A stretch of 64,000 nt of DNA from Rugosibacter aromaticivorans (GTDB lineage Bacteria > Pseudomonadota > Gammaproteobacteria > Burkholderiales > Rhodocyclaceae), in NCBI RefSeq assembly GCF_000934545.1, contig NZ_CP010554.1, positions 1,116,001-1,180,000 on the forward strand. The letters are read 5' to 3'. Shown here piece after piece: positions 55,615 through 64,000 of the stretch (position 1 is its first letter; the number at the start of each line of letters is the position of its first letter). The translations under genes and the position numbers were made by a program. Under the pieces are notes generated by a model. It did not search any database. It saw nothing but the letters and a program-made list of their open reading frames with translations, and was not told the origin of the DNA.

Positions 55615-58600
55615 GGGGCGCCTTCTGCTGCGGGTAGTGGCGTTTGGCTTGTTTTTTCAATTTTAGGGTCAGCCCAGGGACCGGTAATCTGATATTCAAA
55701 TGTGAATATCTGGCCAAAAGGATCTTGCAGCACTTTCTGGGCAGCCCAGACGGCGGCACCGGCAATCGGATTGGCCAGCATAGTGCCGACAGCCACACTC
55801 TCGCCAAGGGCAGGTTGAACGCGTGCTTGCATATTTTGGGTTTCATTGATCAGGTTAATGGTTCCTTTGAGGGAAATCTTGGCCGAAGGCGCCCGAATTT
55901 TTAGGTCAGTGGTGTCCATGATGCCATTAATGAAGTCGAACTCGCCTCTGATGCTATCGAAAGCAAAGCCTTCACCAAAAATGTCGCGAAAGTCGAGTGT
56001 GACGCGACGTATCAGTGTTTGCAAGCTGAAAATGCCCAGCAAACGGCCTACGCCGGGTTCCAGTTTTTTGATTTGCCCCTTTCCAGTGTCAATTTTCAGT
56101 TTGCCGTTGAGGCTGGGGTAATCAATTGTCAGCGGAGCGCCGTGCCATGTAAGGCGGCCTGTAAGGCCGATACGGTCACTACGAATAGATTCCGGGTAGC
56201 CCAGACGGAACAAGGTCTTTTCAATATTGTTTGATGTTAAATCGAAATCAATCTGTGTTTCAGATTGTCCCGGCGGCGGGCGCCAGCGGCCTTTGATCAG
56301 CAGGCTGTCATCGTCATTTTTGACGTTGATTACCGTATGCCATGCGGCATCACGGTTTTCGGCGGTGACATGTACGCTTCCCAGCGGACGATTTTTCAGC
56401 GACAGTTCGCCAATGCTGATATCCAGCGCTGGCAAATCGTTAATGACGTCGTTGGCCTGCGCTTGCAGGTCGGCCGGCGTGACACTGGTTTCTGGTATGG
56501 AGAATTTATCCAGGCGGGCGATGAGTTTTCCCTTGCCTGGGCTTTGCCACTCCAGATTGCCTGAAAGCTCACGACTTTTTAATTCGCCCTTTGTCACAGT
56601 CGCATCCGCTTGATTACCTGTGGCGCGAACGTCGTGAAGATTTTTATCAAAAAATTTGAGGTTGGCCACGCGGAGATCGAATTGCACCGGGGGCAAGGGT
56701 GTTGCAGCTTTTTGATTACCTCCTGTATTCACCAGCAAGAGACGACGCCATGCATCGGCATCGAGCTTAGGTAGGTTCACCGCTACTAACAATTGCCGCT
56801 CAGGCAAGGCGGGGCTGACATCTCCTAACGTTAGCAGACCCTGGGTGATGACGAATGGCGAGACATCCCGACGGCGAACCAGCTGCAGCCGCGCGGTGGA
56901 CCCCACGCGAATATCCAGCAGATCGCGCGAGGTTGGTGTCAGTAGAGGTGCTACAGGGGACGAGTGCCTTGGCGCAGGCGAGGGTTTTGTCGCTGCCCCG
57001 GAGGGCGACTTGCTCTGTGTCGCACCCCAAGGGTACTTTCCAGAGGTGGATTCAAAGCTTTGTGGCGTATCAGCAGCGCCGACTTTTTGCGTAGTCTCGG
57101 CGCGAATTCTGGTCAAGGTGTGACGTTCAAAGCTTGCAGCTAAAGCTTCTTTAGCGGATTTGTTAAATGGTTCAGGCAAGCTTGATGAAAGACCGACAAG
57201 ATTGGAAGTGATTTTGACGTCGGCAGATTTGTTCTTCACTCGTATATCGCCATTCCATTTTGCGCCGCCGGAAAGATGATCGAACATCGGATGAGAAAAC
57301 TGGCGGCGCAATGCGGCGACAGTAAATTCGCCAGCGGCACTGACCTGAACACCACTATCGCTAGTGGTGATGTTCGCTGCCATTGGCATCCCCAGCAGCG
57401 TGCCGCGAATATCACGGGCTTCAAGATGATCGGCGGAAAATTGCAACTGCCCGCGCACGTCGGCCAGTGGCGGTAGGTCGGCATCCACGGTTAGCCGATT
57501 GCCATCAAAGCGGTACTTGCCCGCAAGCTTTGTGGTGTCCAGGCGGCGCAGCGGTAGATCAAGTGTGAGATCCAGCTCACCCTTGCCATCGGCTTGCATG
57601 TTCTCGGTGAAGTGATCGATGCGATTTCCCACCGGGCTGGCTTCGATGTAGCGTAGGAAGTCTGTGGTGGGGCCAGCCGCTTTGCCGGTGACAGTGAGCA
57701 GTTCTTCTGGCGATTCAAGATCGACAATTTCTGCATGCACATCGCGTAGATCGACGCCGAAGATGCGGCCGGTTTTCCCCGTGATCAGCATGCGTTCCCC
57801 GGCGAACAGAAGTTCGCCATCGATGCCGGTGATATCAGGCCAGCCGGTGGCATAGTTCAGCGTAACCCCGCTGAATTTGCCGCGTACCTCAAAGAGGCCG
57901 CCTTGGTTTTTGCTCGGCCCACCGCGAAAGGGAAAGTGGCGTAAATCACCCTTGAGCGTGAGGCTCGCTTCGCTTGCTGTGCCTGCGAGAATGCTACTAC
58001 GGAGCCAGTCACGTGTGGTCTGGCCGACAGCAAGCGGTATATAGCGCCAGACGGCATTGCCCTTGCCGCGCGTAAGACGGGCGAAGAGATTGATCTCGCC
58101 TGGTCCGGTGGTCAAGGCATGCCAGGTGCCACTGACCTCCCCAGCAGCATCGGAGTTACTGAAGGTGGTTTTTATCAATTGAACGCTTAAATCATTGCCA
58201 GTATTTTTCCATTTGGCTTGCGTGGTGAAGGTTTCTAACGCAAGGTTTGGCTCGGCAAAGATCGTGGGAAGCACAATCTCGCTGTTCTTCCCATCCAGCT
58301 CAACGGTGCCATCCTGATCCGTTCCAGAGATATGGCCGTTGATGCCGGAAATGCGGGCGATAGGACCGAGGCTGCTCAAGCCAAGGTTTTTTATGTGACT
58401 GTTGATTGACCAGTGTTGCAGATGATCAATGGGGCCCTGCCAGTTGAGACTTAGATCAGTCAGCTTTCCTTGGGGTGAGTAACGGTTCAGTTGCGCACGA
58501 GCCGCTTCATCCAGCGGGAGAAAACCGGCTAGCTTTGATAGGGTGTCTAGGTCAAGCTGATTGGCAGTGAAGCTGCCGCTGGGCTCATTTTGCTCATTTT

Positions 58601-59738
58601 GTTTCCTCCGCTTGCTCAGACGCAATAAACTTATTTCGGCTAGCGTTGTTTGTTGCGGTGTTTTATTTTGCCAGCGCACCGTGATGTCTGTCGGTGGCAG
58701 GGTCAGCCCGTTGCGGGTGGTCAGTGTCAAGCGTTTGCTGGACCCGGAAAACCCGCCGTCAAGACGTTCTGCGGCGAGTTTGCCATCCAGCCTTAATAAA
58801 TCCAGCTCGGGAAGATCCGGGCGCAGTTGCAGACGCACGTCTGCCAGGCGTACATCGGCGGTAACGGCTGTGAGTTGGGCGTTTGCAAAATTGAGCCACA
58901 GCCGCAAGGCACCGCTGCCTTGAGGTATCGATACGGGATAATCAACCCAGGCGCGCCACCCGGCAAGATCAGCGTAATCAATTTCAGCATACGTTTCACC
59001 TGACCATGTTGCCAGTTGATTCAGGTTGCGGCTTTGCAGGTTGCCGCGAATATCCAGCCGTGCCGCCAAGGCGCGGGGCGGTTCGGCGGTGAGGCCAAAA
59101 CGGTGTGATGGTTTGCTGTTGTCGAGCTGAAAATTCAGCTGTTTGAGCTCCAGTGGCGGGGCGTTGCGCAAGGTGTCCTGCCAGGTGATGGCGGCGTCAC
59201 GAATGACAATCTGATGTTGTGCAAATAGCCAACGGGAAAAGTCTCCCTGATTATTTTGTTGCGGCGTGATTTCCAGCCCGGCCGCAAAGAAACGGCCTGC
59301 TTTGTCGCGGCTTAGCACGATGTGTGGTGCGAGCAACTCCAGGCGTGCCAGACGTAATTCACCATGCCAGAGTGAATCCCAGGCCGGCTCGGCGGCGACG
59401 TGTTCAAGGTTGAGTAACGGGTGGCCGGATGTGTCGCGAATCTCGACACCCTGCAAATTGAGGACAGGTCTTAACCCCGCCCAGTGCGCTTCAATGGCGC
59501 GAATGCGTACCGGTTGCTTGATTGCCGTGCTGATGGCTTGTTCTATATCGCCGCGATAATTTTCAATCTGTGGCAAAACGCCATAGCGCAGAGTAAGGAC
59601 GAGAAATGCCACTGCAAAATAGAGCAGGGCGGCGCCCCAGAACAATATGCGCAAAATACGTAGAAACCCACGTGACCGAGGCAGACCTCGCAATAAGCGA
59701 TTATTGATTACTGAAGGCAAAGAGGGAATTCTAGGCAT
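55611..59738 (-). CDS. yhdP: YhdP-family AsmA-like envelope protein with an inserted segment
   Basis: A 1375-residue AsmA-like protein anchored by an N-terminal membrane helix (about residues 24-48, ILRILFWGAALLYFAVAFLV). The rest is periplasmic beta-rich repeats characteristic of YhdP (DUF3971), a bridge-like protein for phospholipid transport between membranes in E. coli. The C-terminal AsmA-like region ends KISLKGTINLINETQNMQAR and FEYQITGPWADPKIEKT. A region near residues 880-930 (TTQKVGAADTPQSFE, TSGKYPWGATQSKSPSG) looks foreign, Ser/Pro-rich, and contains a copy of the dispersed repeat. First gene of the operon; divergent from glnE. Confidence 0.9.
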   Translation of the reverse strand: MPRIPSLPSVINNRLLRGLPRSRGFLRILRILFWGAALLYFAVAFLVLTLRYGVLPQIENYRGDIEQAISTAIKQPVRIRAIEAHWAGLRPVLNLQGVEIRDTSGHPLLNLEHVAAEPAWDSLWHGELRLARLELLAPHIVLSRDKAGRFFAAGLEITPQQNNQGDFSRWLFAQHQIVIRDAAITWQDTLRNAPPLELKQLNFQLDNSKPSHRFGLTAEPPRALAARLDIRGNLQSRNLNQLATWSGETYAEIDYADLAGWRAWVDYPVSIPQGSGALRLWLNFANAQLTAVTADVRLADVRLQLRPDLPELDLLRLDGKLAAERLDGGFSGSSKRLTLTTRNGLTLPPTDITVRWQNKTPQQTTLAEISLLRLSKRRKQNEQNEPSGSFTANQLDLDTLSKLAGFLPLDEAARAQLNRYSPQGKLTDLSLNWQGPIDHLQHWSINSHIKNLGLSSLGPIARISGINGHISGTDQDGTVELDGKNSEIVLPTIFAEPNLALETFTTQAKWKNTGNDLSVQLIKTTFSNSDAAGEVSGTWHALTTGPGEINLFARLTRGKGNAVWRYIPLAVGQTTRDWLRSSILAGTASEASLTLKGDLRHFPFRGGPSKNQGGLFEVRGKFSGVTLNYATGWPDITGIDGELLFAGERMLITGKTGRIFGVDLRDVHAEIVDLESPEELLTVTGKAAGPTTDFLRYIEASPVGNRIDHFTENMQADGKGELDLTLDLPLRRLDTTKLAGKYRFDGNRLTVDADLPPLADVRGQLQFSADHLEARDIRGTLLGMPMAANITTSDSGVQVSAAGEFTVAALRRQFSHPMFDHLSGGAKWNGDIRVKNKSADVKITSNLVGLSSSLPEPFNKSAKEALAASFERHTLTRIRAETTQKVGAADTPQSFESTSGKYPWGATQSKSPSGAATKPSPAPRHSSPVAPLLTPTSRDLLDIRVGSTARLQLVRRRDVSPFVITQGLLTLGDVSPALPERQLLVAVNLPKLDADAWRRLLLVNTGGNQKAATPLPPVQFDLRVANLKFFDKNLHDVRATGNQADATVTKGELKSRELSGNLEWQSPGKGKLIARLDKFSIPETSVTPADLQAQANDVINDLPALDISIGELSLKNRPLGSVHVTAENRDAAWHTVINVKNDDDSLLIKGRWRPPPGQSETQIDFDLTSNNIEKTLFRLGYPESIRSDRIGLTGRLTWHGAPLTIDYPSLNGKLKIDTGKGQIKKLEPGVGRLLGIFSLQTLIRRVTLDFRDIFGEGFAFDSIRGEFDFINGIMDTTDLKIRAPSAKISLKGTINLINETQNMQARVQPALGESVAVGTMLANPIAGAAVWAAQKVLQDPFGQIFTFEYQITGPWADPKIEKTSQTPLPAAEGAP
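57063..57091 (-). repeat. dispersed ~25-bp repeat, copy 11 (inside yhdP)
   Basis: Reads GGCGTATCAGCAGCGCCGAC then TTTTTGCG, two changes from the consensus. Flanking gagggcgacttgctctgtgt resembles the reverse of flanks near 31 kb. It encodes KVGAADTP in a Ser/Pro-rich insertion of YhdP. Confidence 0.8.
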
Positions 59739-59828
59739 GTAAAAAGGGCACGGAGATCATGCTATTGGACACACTGAAGTCAGCAGAAAGCGGCGAGAAT
59801 AGCGACAACAGAACTCGAATTCTAACCG

Positions 59829-62543
59829 ATGCCCTATATGGCCAACGTGCTTGCCCACTCTATTGCCGATGGTATTTCTGCCTCCCGTTATCTGGAAAGG
59901 CTGCTAACAACTAAGCCAGCACTTGCCGCTGAGGTCGCCGCATCGCTCAAAACGCCTGTGACGAGGACTGAGCTTTCCGGTTGGCTTGGCGCCAGGCAAG
60001 CGGCGATCCCCAGCAATGAAGAAGAGCGCTTGAAGCCGTTATTGCGACAGTTCAAGCAATGGGCTTATGCGCGTATTGCTACGCGTGATCTGGCGAATCT
60101 CGCGCCTTTGGCCGAGGTGATGGAAACCATGACATGCATTGCCGAATTGGCAATCAACCAGGCGGTCAGCGTGTTGATGAGCGGGCTGGTTGCGCGGTAT
60201 GGTGTGCCGCGTAATGCGGATGGGCTTGAGCAATCGCTCGTCGTGATCGGCATGGGCAAGCTGGGTGGGCGCGAGTTAAATGTATCTTCGGACATTGATT
60301 TAATTTTTGCCTATCCCGATGATGGGGACACTGACGCGGCGAGTCCAGGATTGCGCAGTATTTCCAATAGCGAGTTTTTCACTCGACTGGGGCGCGGGTT
60401 AATCAATGCCATGGCCGACATCACATCGGATGGCCAAGTGTTTCGTGTGGATATGCGTTTGCGTCCCAACGGGGATTCTGGCCCGCTGGTGTGTTCTTTC
60501 AATATGCTGGAAAACTACTTCATTACCCAAGGCCGCGAGTGGGAACGCTATGCCTGGATCAAGGCGCGGCCGCTGACGGGGGATCGCCATGATGAGTTAG
60601 AGCATATTCGCCGTCCGTTTGTTTTTCGCAAGTATCTGGATTTTGGCGCGATTAATGCCATGCGTGATCTGCACGCGCAGATTCGTCATGAAGTGATGAA
60701 AAAAGATCAGGCGGATAATGTCAAACTTGGCCCGGGGGGCATCCGCGAGATCGAATTTATTGCGCAGGTTTTCCAACTGATTCGGGGTGGTCGCGATACG
60801 ACTTTGCAAGTGCAGCCAACCCTCGCTGTGCTACAACTGCTGTCAGACAACCGTACCCTGCCGCCTGAAGTCGCCATGGCTTTAGCATCCGCTTATGATT
60901 TTCTGCGTCGCGTTGAACACCGCCTGCAATATCTGGATGATGCGCAAACGCACACGCTGCCGACGTTGCCCGATGACCAACAACGCATTGCACAGTCAAT
61001 GAATTTTGTCGATTTTGTCGCATTGACTGCAACGCTGAATGCACACCGTGCGGTCGTTTCCGGCCATTTTGAGCAGGTTTTTGCGAGCCCGGATGCTGAC
61101 CAGCATCCACTGGACTTGCTGTGGCACAAGGCCACGAGCGAAGTGACCGAGGATTTTGAACGACTGGGCTTTCACAATCCGACGGCAGCAGCCATGCAGG
61201 TTGCGGCGCTGCGTGTTGCTCCGCGATATCAGCAAATGCCGGATGAGATTCGTCGCCGTTTTGATGTCCTGGTTCCACGGCTGATCGAGGCGGCATCGCA
61301 AGAGCGTAATCCGGATGAAACGCTCTTGCGTGGGTTAAGTTTTCTCGATGTCATTTCACGTCGTGGGGCTTACCTTGCGCTGCTTCAGCAATACCCGATC
61401 GCGTTGCAGAAAGTGGTCAATCTGCTCGGCAGTTCACGCTGGGCTGCGAGCTATCTTGAGCAACACCCGATTTTGCTGGACGAGCTGCTAGATCAGCGCC
61501 TGCTTGAAGTCGCGCCGGACTGGTCCGCGTTTCGTCGTCAGCTGCAGCAGGCGCTATTAGCGCTAGAACCGGATACCGAACGCCAGATGGATGTGTTGCG
61601 GGAGCAGCACCACGCGCAGGTTTTTCGCGTGTTAATGCAAGATATGGCGGGTCTGCTGACGGTAGAAAAATTGTCTGATCATCTCTCTGATCTGGCAGAT
61701 AGCCTGCTCGAGGCTGCGCTTGCATGTGCCTGGAAAAAGCTGCCGAAACGTCACCGTGAATCACCCCGCTTTGCGGTGATTAGCTACGGTAAATTGGGTG
61801 GCAAAGAGCTCGGTTATGCCTCCGATCTTGATCTGGTTTTTCTTTACGATGATACCGATCCTGACGCAGGAGAAATTTACTCCCGGCTGGGCACGCGCCT
61901 GAATACCTGGCTGTCAGCACAGACTTCCGCCGGACAGTTATTCGAGACGGATTTACGTCTGCGGCCGAATGGTGAGGCGGGTTTGGTGGTTAGTTCGATT
62001 GCGGCCTTTCGTGCTTATCAGCTCGAATCCGCCTGGGTGTGGGAGCATCAGGCGCTCACCCGCGCGCGCTATTCGGCGGGTGATGTGACGGTGGGTGCTG
62101 CATTCGAAGACATTCGCCGTGACGTGTTATGCCAGGCGCGTGATCTGGCCAAACTCAAAGAAGATGTGCTTGCCATGCGGCAAAAAATACTTGACGCCCA
62201 TGCGACGCGGGGCGATAAGCGTGCGCAGATTTTCAACTTGAAGCACGATCCGGGCGGGCTGATTGATGTGGAATTTATCGTGCAATATCTGGTGCTGGGT
62301 TATGCCCATAAACATACGGCGTTAACCGGTAATTTGGGTAACATTGCGCTATTAAAAATTGCAGCGGATTTGTCATTGATTCCCGCTGAGCTAGCCAATG
62401 CAGCGCGCAATGCGTATCGTGATTTTCGTCATCGGCAACATGGTCTGCGGTTGAATTTTGCACAGGCAAATGTATCGCCAGACGAGATAGAGCCGCAGAT
62501 AAACGCTGTGCGTGCGCTGTGGCACGTGGTTTTTGAATCATAA
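59829..62543 (+). CDS. glnE: glutamine synthetase adenylyltransferase/deadenylylase
   Basis: A 904-residue bifunctional enzyme that adenylylates and deadenylylates glutamine synthetase in response to PII. Two nucleotidyltransferase domains are visible: [20 protein letters not shown] at about residue 140 (deadenylylase) and [20 protein letters not shown] at about residue 655 (adenylylase), each with the D-x-D metal site. [10 protein letters not shown] occurs in the second half and [10 protein letters not shown] in the first. Slightly shorter than E. coli GlnE at the N-terminus. An alternative ATG lies three codons in. Confidence 0.96.
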   Translation: MPYMANVLAHSIADGISASRYLERLLTTKPALAAEVAASLKTPVTRTELSGWLGARQAAIPSNEEERLKPLLRQFKQWAYARIATRDLANLAPLAEVMETMTCIAELAINQAVSVLMSGLVARYGVPRNADGLEQSLVVIGMGKLGGRELNVSSDIDLIFAYPDDGDTDAASPGLRSISNSEFFTRLGRGLINAMADITSDGQVFRVDMRLRPNGDSGPLVCSFNMLENYFITQGREWERYAWIKARPLTGDRHDELEHIRRPFVFRKYLDFGAINAMRDLHAQIRHEVMKKDQADNVKLGPGGIREIEFIAQVFQLIRGGRDTTLQVQPTLAVLQLLSDNRTLPPEVAMALASAYDFLRRVEHRLQYLDDAQTHTLPTLPDDQQRIAQSMNFVDFVALTATLNAHRAVVSGHFEQVFASPDADQHPLDLLWHKATSEVTEDFERLGFHNPTAAAMQVAALRVAPRYQQMPDEIRRRFDVLVPRLIEAASQERNPDETLLRGLSFLDVISRRGAYLALLQQYPIALQKVVNLLGSSRWAASYLEQHPILLDELLDQRLLEVAPDWSAFRRQLQQALLALEPDTERQMDVLREQHHAQVFRVLMQDMAGLLTVEKLSDHLSDLADSLLEAALACAWKKLPKRHRESPRFAVISYGKLGGKELGYASDLDLVFLYDDTDPDAGEIYSRLGTRLNTWLSAQTSAGQLFETDLRLRPNGEAGLVVSSIAAFRAYQLESAWVWEHQALTRARYSAGDVTVGAAFEDIRRDVLCQARDLAKLKEDVLAMRQKILDAHATRGDKRAQIFNLKHDPGGLIDVEFIVQYLVLGYAHKHTALTGNLGNIALLKIAADLSLIPAELANAARNAYRDFRHRQHGLRLNFAQANVSPDEIEPQINAVRALWHVVFES

Positions 62544-62562
62544 AAGGAGCAAAAGGAGCAGT

Positions 62563-63801
62563 ATGCCTGTTAATTACACAACCCCTGATGCCTCTGCCTT
62601 ATTGCCTGTGGCAGGTGTTCGGCTGGGCACGGCGCAAGCTGGAATTCGCAAGAAAAATCGGCCTGATCTGACGTTGATTGCTTTAACGCCGGGCAGTCAT
62701 GTGGCAGGGGTTTTTACGCAAAATCGTTTTTGTGCCGCGCCAGTCATCGTGTGTCGCGAGCACCTGGCAGAAACAGCGGGCATGCGTGGGTTGGTGATCA
62801 ATACGGGCATCGCCAATGCGGGCACGGGCGAGCAGGGCCTGGCTGCGGCACATGCTACCTGTGCTGCGGTGGCGCAACTACTGGGGTGTGCTCACGGTGA
62901 TATTTTACCGTTCTCTACGGGCGTGATTCTGGAACATTTGCCGACAGAGCGTCTAGTGGCCGCACTACCGGCGGCGCATGCTGATTTATCCGAAAACAAT
63001 TGGCATGCTGCTGCGCATGCCATCATGACGACTGACACGGTGGCCAAGGCGGCTTCGCGCCGTATCGCCAGCGCCGACTTTTCGCTGACGGTGACGGGCA
63101 TGTCCAAAGGCGCCGGCATGATACGGCCGAATATGGCGACCATGTTCGGATTTGTGGCGACAGATGCGGGCGTGGCACCAGGCTTGTTGCAGCAGCTCGC
63201 AAAAGAAGCCGCGGATGTGTCATTCAATTGCATTACCGTGGATGGCGATACATCAACCAACGATTCCTTCATTCTCATGGCCACAGGTGCCAGTGGTTTG
63301 CTGATCGAAAACGAATACTCACCCCATTGGCCTGCGGTACGTGAGGCGGTGATTGGCGTAGCACAAGAGTTGGCGCAAGCCATTGTGCGCGATGGCGAAG
63401 GGGCGACAAAATTCATTACGGTAGCGGTCAGCGGGGGTAAAACGCCTGCGGAATGTCGTCAGGTGGGTTATGCCATTGCGCATTCACCGCTCATCAAAAC
63501 GGCATTTTTTGCTTCAGACCCGAATCTCGGCCGTATTCTTGCTGCAATTGGTTATGCGGGCGTTGATGATCTGGCGGTATCAGGTGTGCGTGTTTGGCTG
63601 GGCAGCGGCGGAGAGCTGATACTGGTTTCTGCCCAAGGCGGACGCGCTGAGAGTTATCGCGAAGAAGATGGCGCGCGCATTATGCAGGCCGCTGAAATTA
63701 AGGTGCAGGTCGATTTGGGACGCGGCGCAGCTAATGCGCAGGTATGGACCTGCGATCTTTCGTATGACTATGTCAAAATTAACGCGGATTATCGCTCATG
63801 A
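62563..63801 (+). CDS. argJ: bifunctional ornithine acetyltransferase/N-acetylglutamate synthase
   Basis: A 412-residue ArgJ of the cyclic arginine pathway. It self-cleaves between Ala and Thr in PNMATMFGF, the Thr becoming the nucleophile of the beta chain; [19 protein letters not shown] follows. The start has a double ribosome site (aaaaggagcaaaaggagcag). The segment [14 protein letters not shown] just before the cleavage region is coded by a sequence like the dispersed repeat, without a change in length. It follows glnE by 19 bp and overlaps the DUF4202 gene by four. Confidence 0.96.
   Translation: MPVNYTTPDASALLPVAGVRLGTAQAGIRKKNRPDLTLIALTPGSHVAGVFTQNRFCAAPVIVCREHLAETAGMRGLVINTGIANAGTGEQGLAAAHATCAAVAQLLGCAHGDILPFSTGVILEHLPTERLVAALPAAHADLSENNWHAAAHAIMTTDTVAKAASRRIASADFSLTVTGMSKGAGMIRPNMATMFGFVATDAGVAPGLLQQLAKEAADVSFNCITVDGDTSTNDSFILMATGASGLLIENEYSPHWPAVREAVIGVAQELAQAIVRDGEGATKFITVAVSGGKTPAECRQVGYAIAHSPLIKTAFFASDPNLGRILAAIGYAGVDDLAVSGVRVWLGSGGELILVSAQGGRAESYREEDGARIMQAAEIKVQVDLGRGAANAQVWTCDLSYDYVKINADYRS
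63057..63084 (-). repeat. possible dispersed repeat copy inside argJ
   Basis: Reads GCGCCGTATCGCCAGCGCCG then ACTTTTCG, a near-consensus match. ArgJ has normal length here, so this is either a replacement or chance resemblance under coding constraint. Confidence 0.45.
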
Positions 63802-64000
63802 CTAGAGAACTAAAAATGCCCATGAATGCGCATCATGATGATATGACTTCGTCGCTGAAAGCTAATGTGACCAATGGCAATGGTATTGAAGATGTGGCGT
63901 GTTTTACGCGAGCGATGGCGCTGTTTGATGCAGCGAATCGTGAAGACCCGAACCAGGAGGCGGGCCAGCCTAAGGAGTTGCTGTATAGCCAGCGTATGAG
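63798..64000 (+). CDS. DUF4202 protein, N-terminal part (cut by window edge)
   Basis: The frame opens at an ATG overlapping the argJ stop (atga) and reads to the window end. [20 protein letters not shown] and [12 protein letters not shown] are the conserved start of DUF4202 proteins, which commonly neighbour arginine or nitrogen genes. Two later ATGs are possible starts. Function unknown. Confidence 0.8.
   Translation, partial: MTRELKMPMNAHHDDMTSSLKANVTNGNGIEDVACFTRAMALFDAANREDPNQEAGQPKELLYSQRM

Overview
The window looks like a piece of a betaproteobacterial chromosome. This is inferred from the gene content: a grpE-dnaK-dnaJ operon with sigma-32-like promoters, a KdoO-type lipid A Kdo hydroxylase, a yhdP-nitrilase-tldD operon, GlnE, bifunctional ArgJ, a PA0069-type radical SAM protein and an OlsB-like acyltransferase. 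No rRNA gene is present, so the genus cannot be fixed. Core housekeeping genes alternate with clearly acquired blocks.

Layout. 0-6.7 kb: tandem cyclophilins, a TPR protein, cysS, a DUF1329 exported protein, a broken DUF4139 gene, a DUF4197 protein and a deoxyinosine DNA glycosylase. 7.0-21 kb: a defence and toxin-antitoxin island. It holds a type III-like restriction-modification locus in the order Res, BRO/DinD-like, four-helix-bundle protein, Mod. A 1257-residue ATPase with a candidate N-terminal nuclease domain follows, then a HicA-like protein paired with a 355-residue unknown, a decayed PIN gene, a DUF433/DUF5615 pair and an AbrB/PIN pair. 21.5-23.2 kb: a GC-rich thiamine-diphosphate enzyme, probably acquired. 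23.2-27.1 kb: grpE-dnaK-dnaJ. 27.3-38.6 kb: a two-subunit ring-hydroxylating dioxygenase, rlmJ, an RluF-like pseudouridine synthase, a Gdx-type SMR exporter, pirin, a dead TMEM175 gene, kdoO, an integron-integrase fragment, rarA, serS and an MltF-like lytic transglycosylase. 38.7-43 kb: an intact IS256-family element next to tRNA-Ser(CGA). Beyond the tRNA lies a decayed filamentous-phage-like element with a repressor whose reading frame ends inside the tRNA, a truncated Rep, two small-gene cassettes with a 131-bp duplicated segment, and a dead serine recombinase. 43-64 kb: glnS, crcB, hrpA, an EI24-type membrane protein, a MoCF-domain protein, a radical SAM protein, an OlsB-like gene, tldD, a nitrilase, yhdP, glnE, argJ and the start of a DUF4202 gene.

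The most unexpected signal is a short dispersed repeat of about 25 bp, core GTCGGCGCTGGTGATACGGC or its reverse complement. It recurs across the core regions, in both orientations, between genes and inside open reading frames. In GlnS, HrpA and YhdP it sits in extra protein segments that their families normally lack. HrpA also carries an in-frame run of four perfect palindromes. The repeat is absent from the restriction-modification and ATPase genes (7.05-17.6 kb) and from the IS/phage block, which suggests it belongs to the resident genome. The best candidates for an undescribed system are the Res-BRO-IVP-Mod locus with the adjacent nuclease-ATPase, and the HicA-like/355-residue pair.
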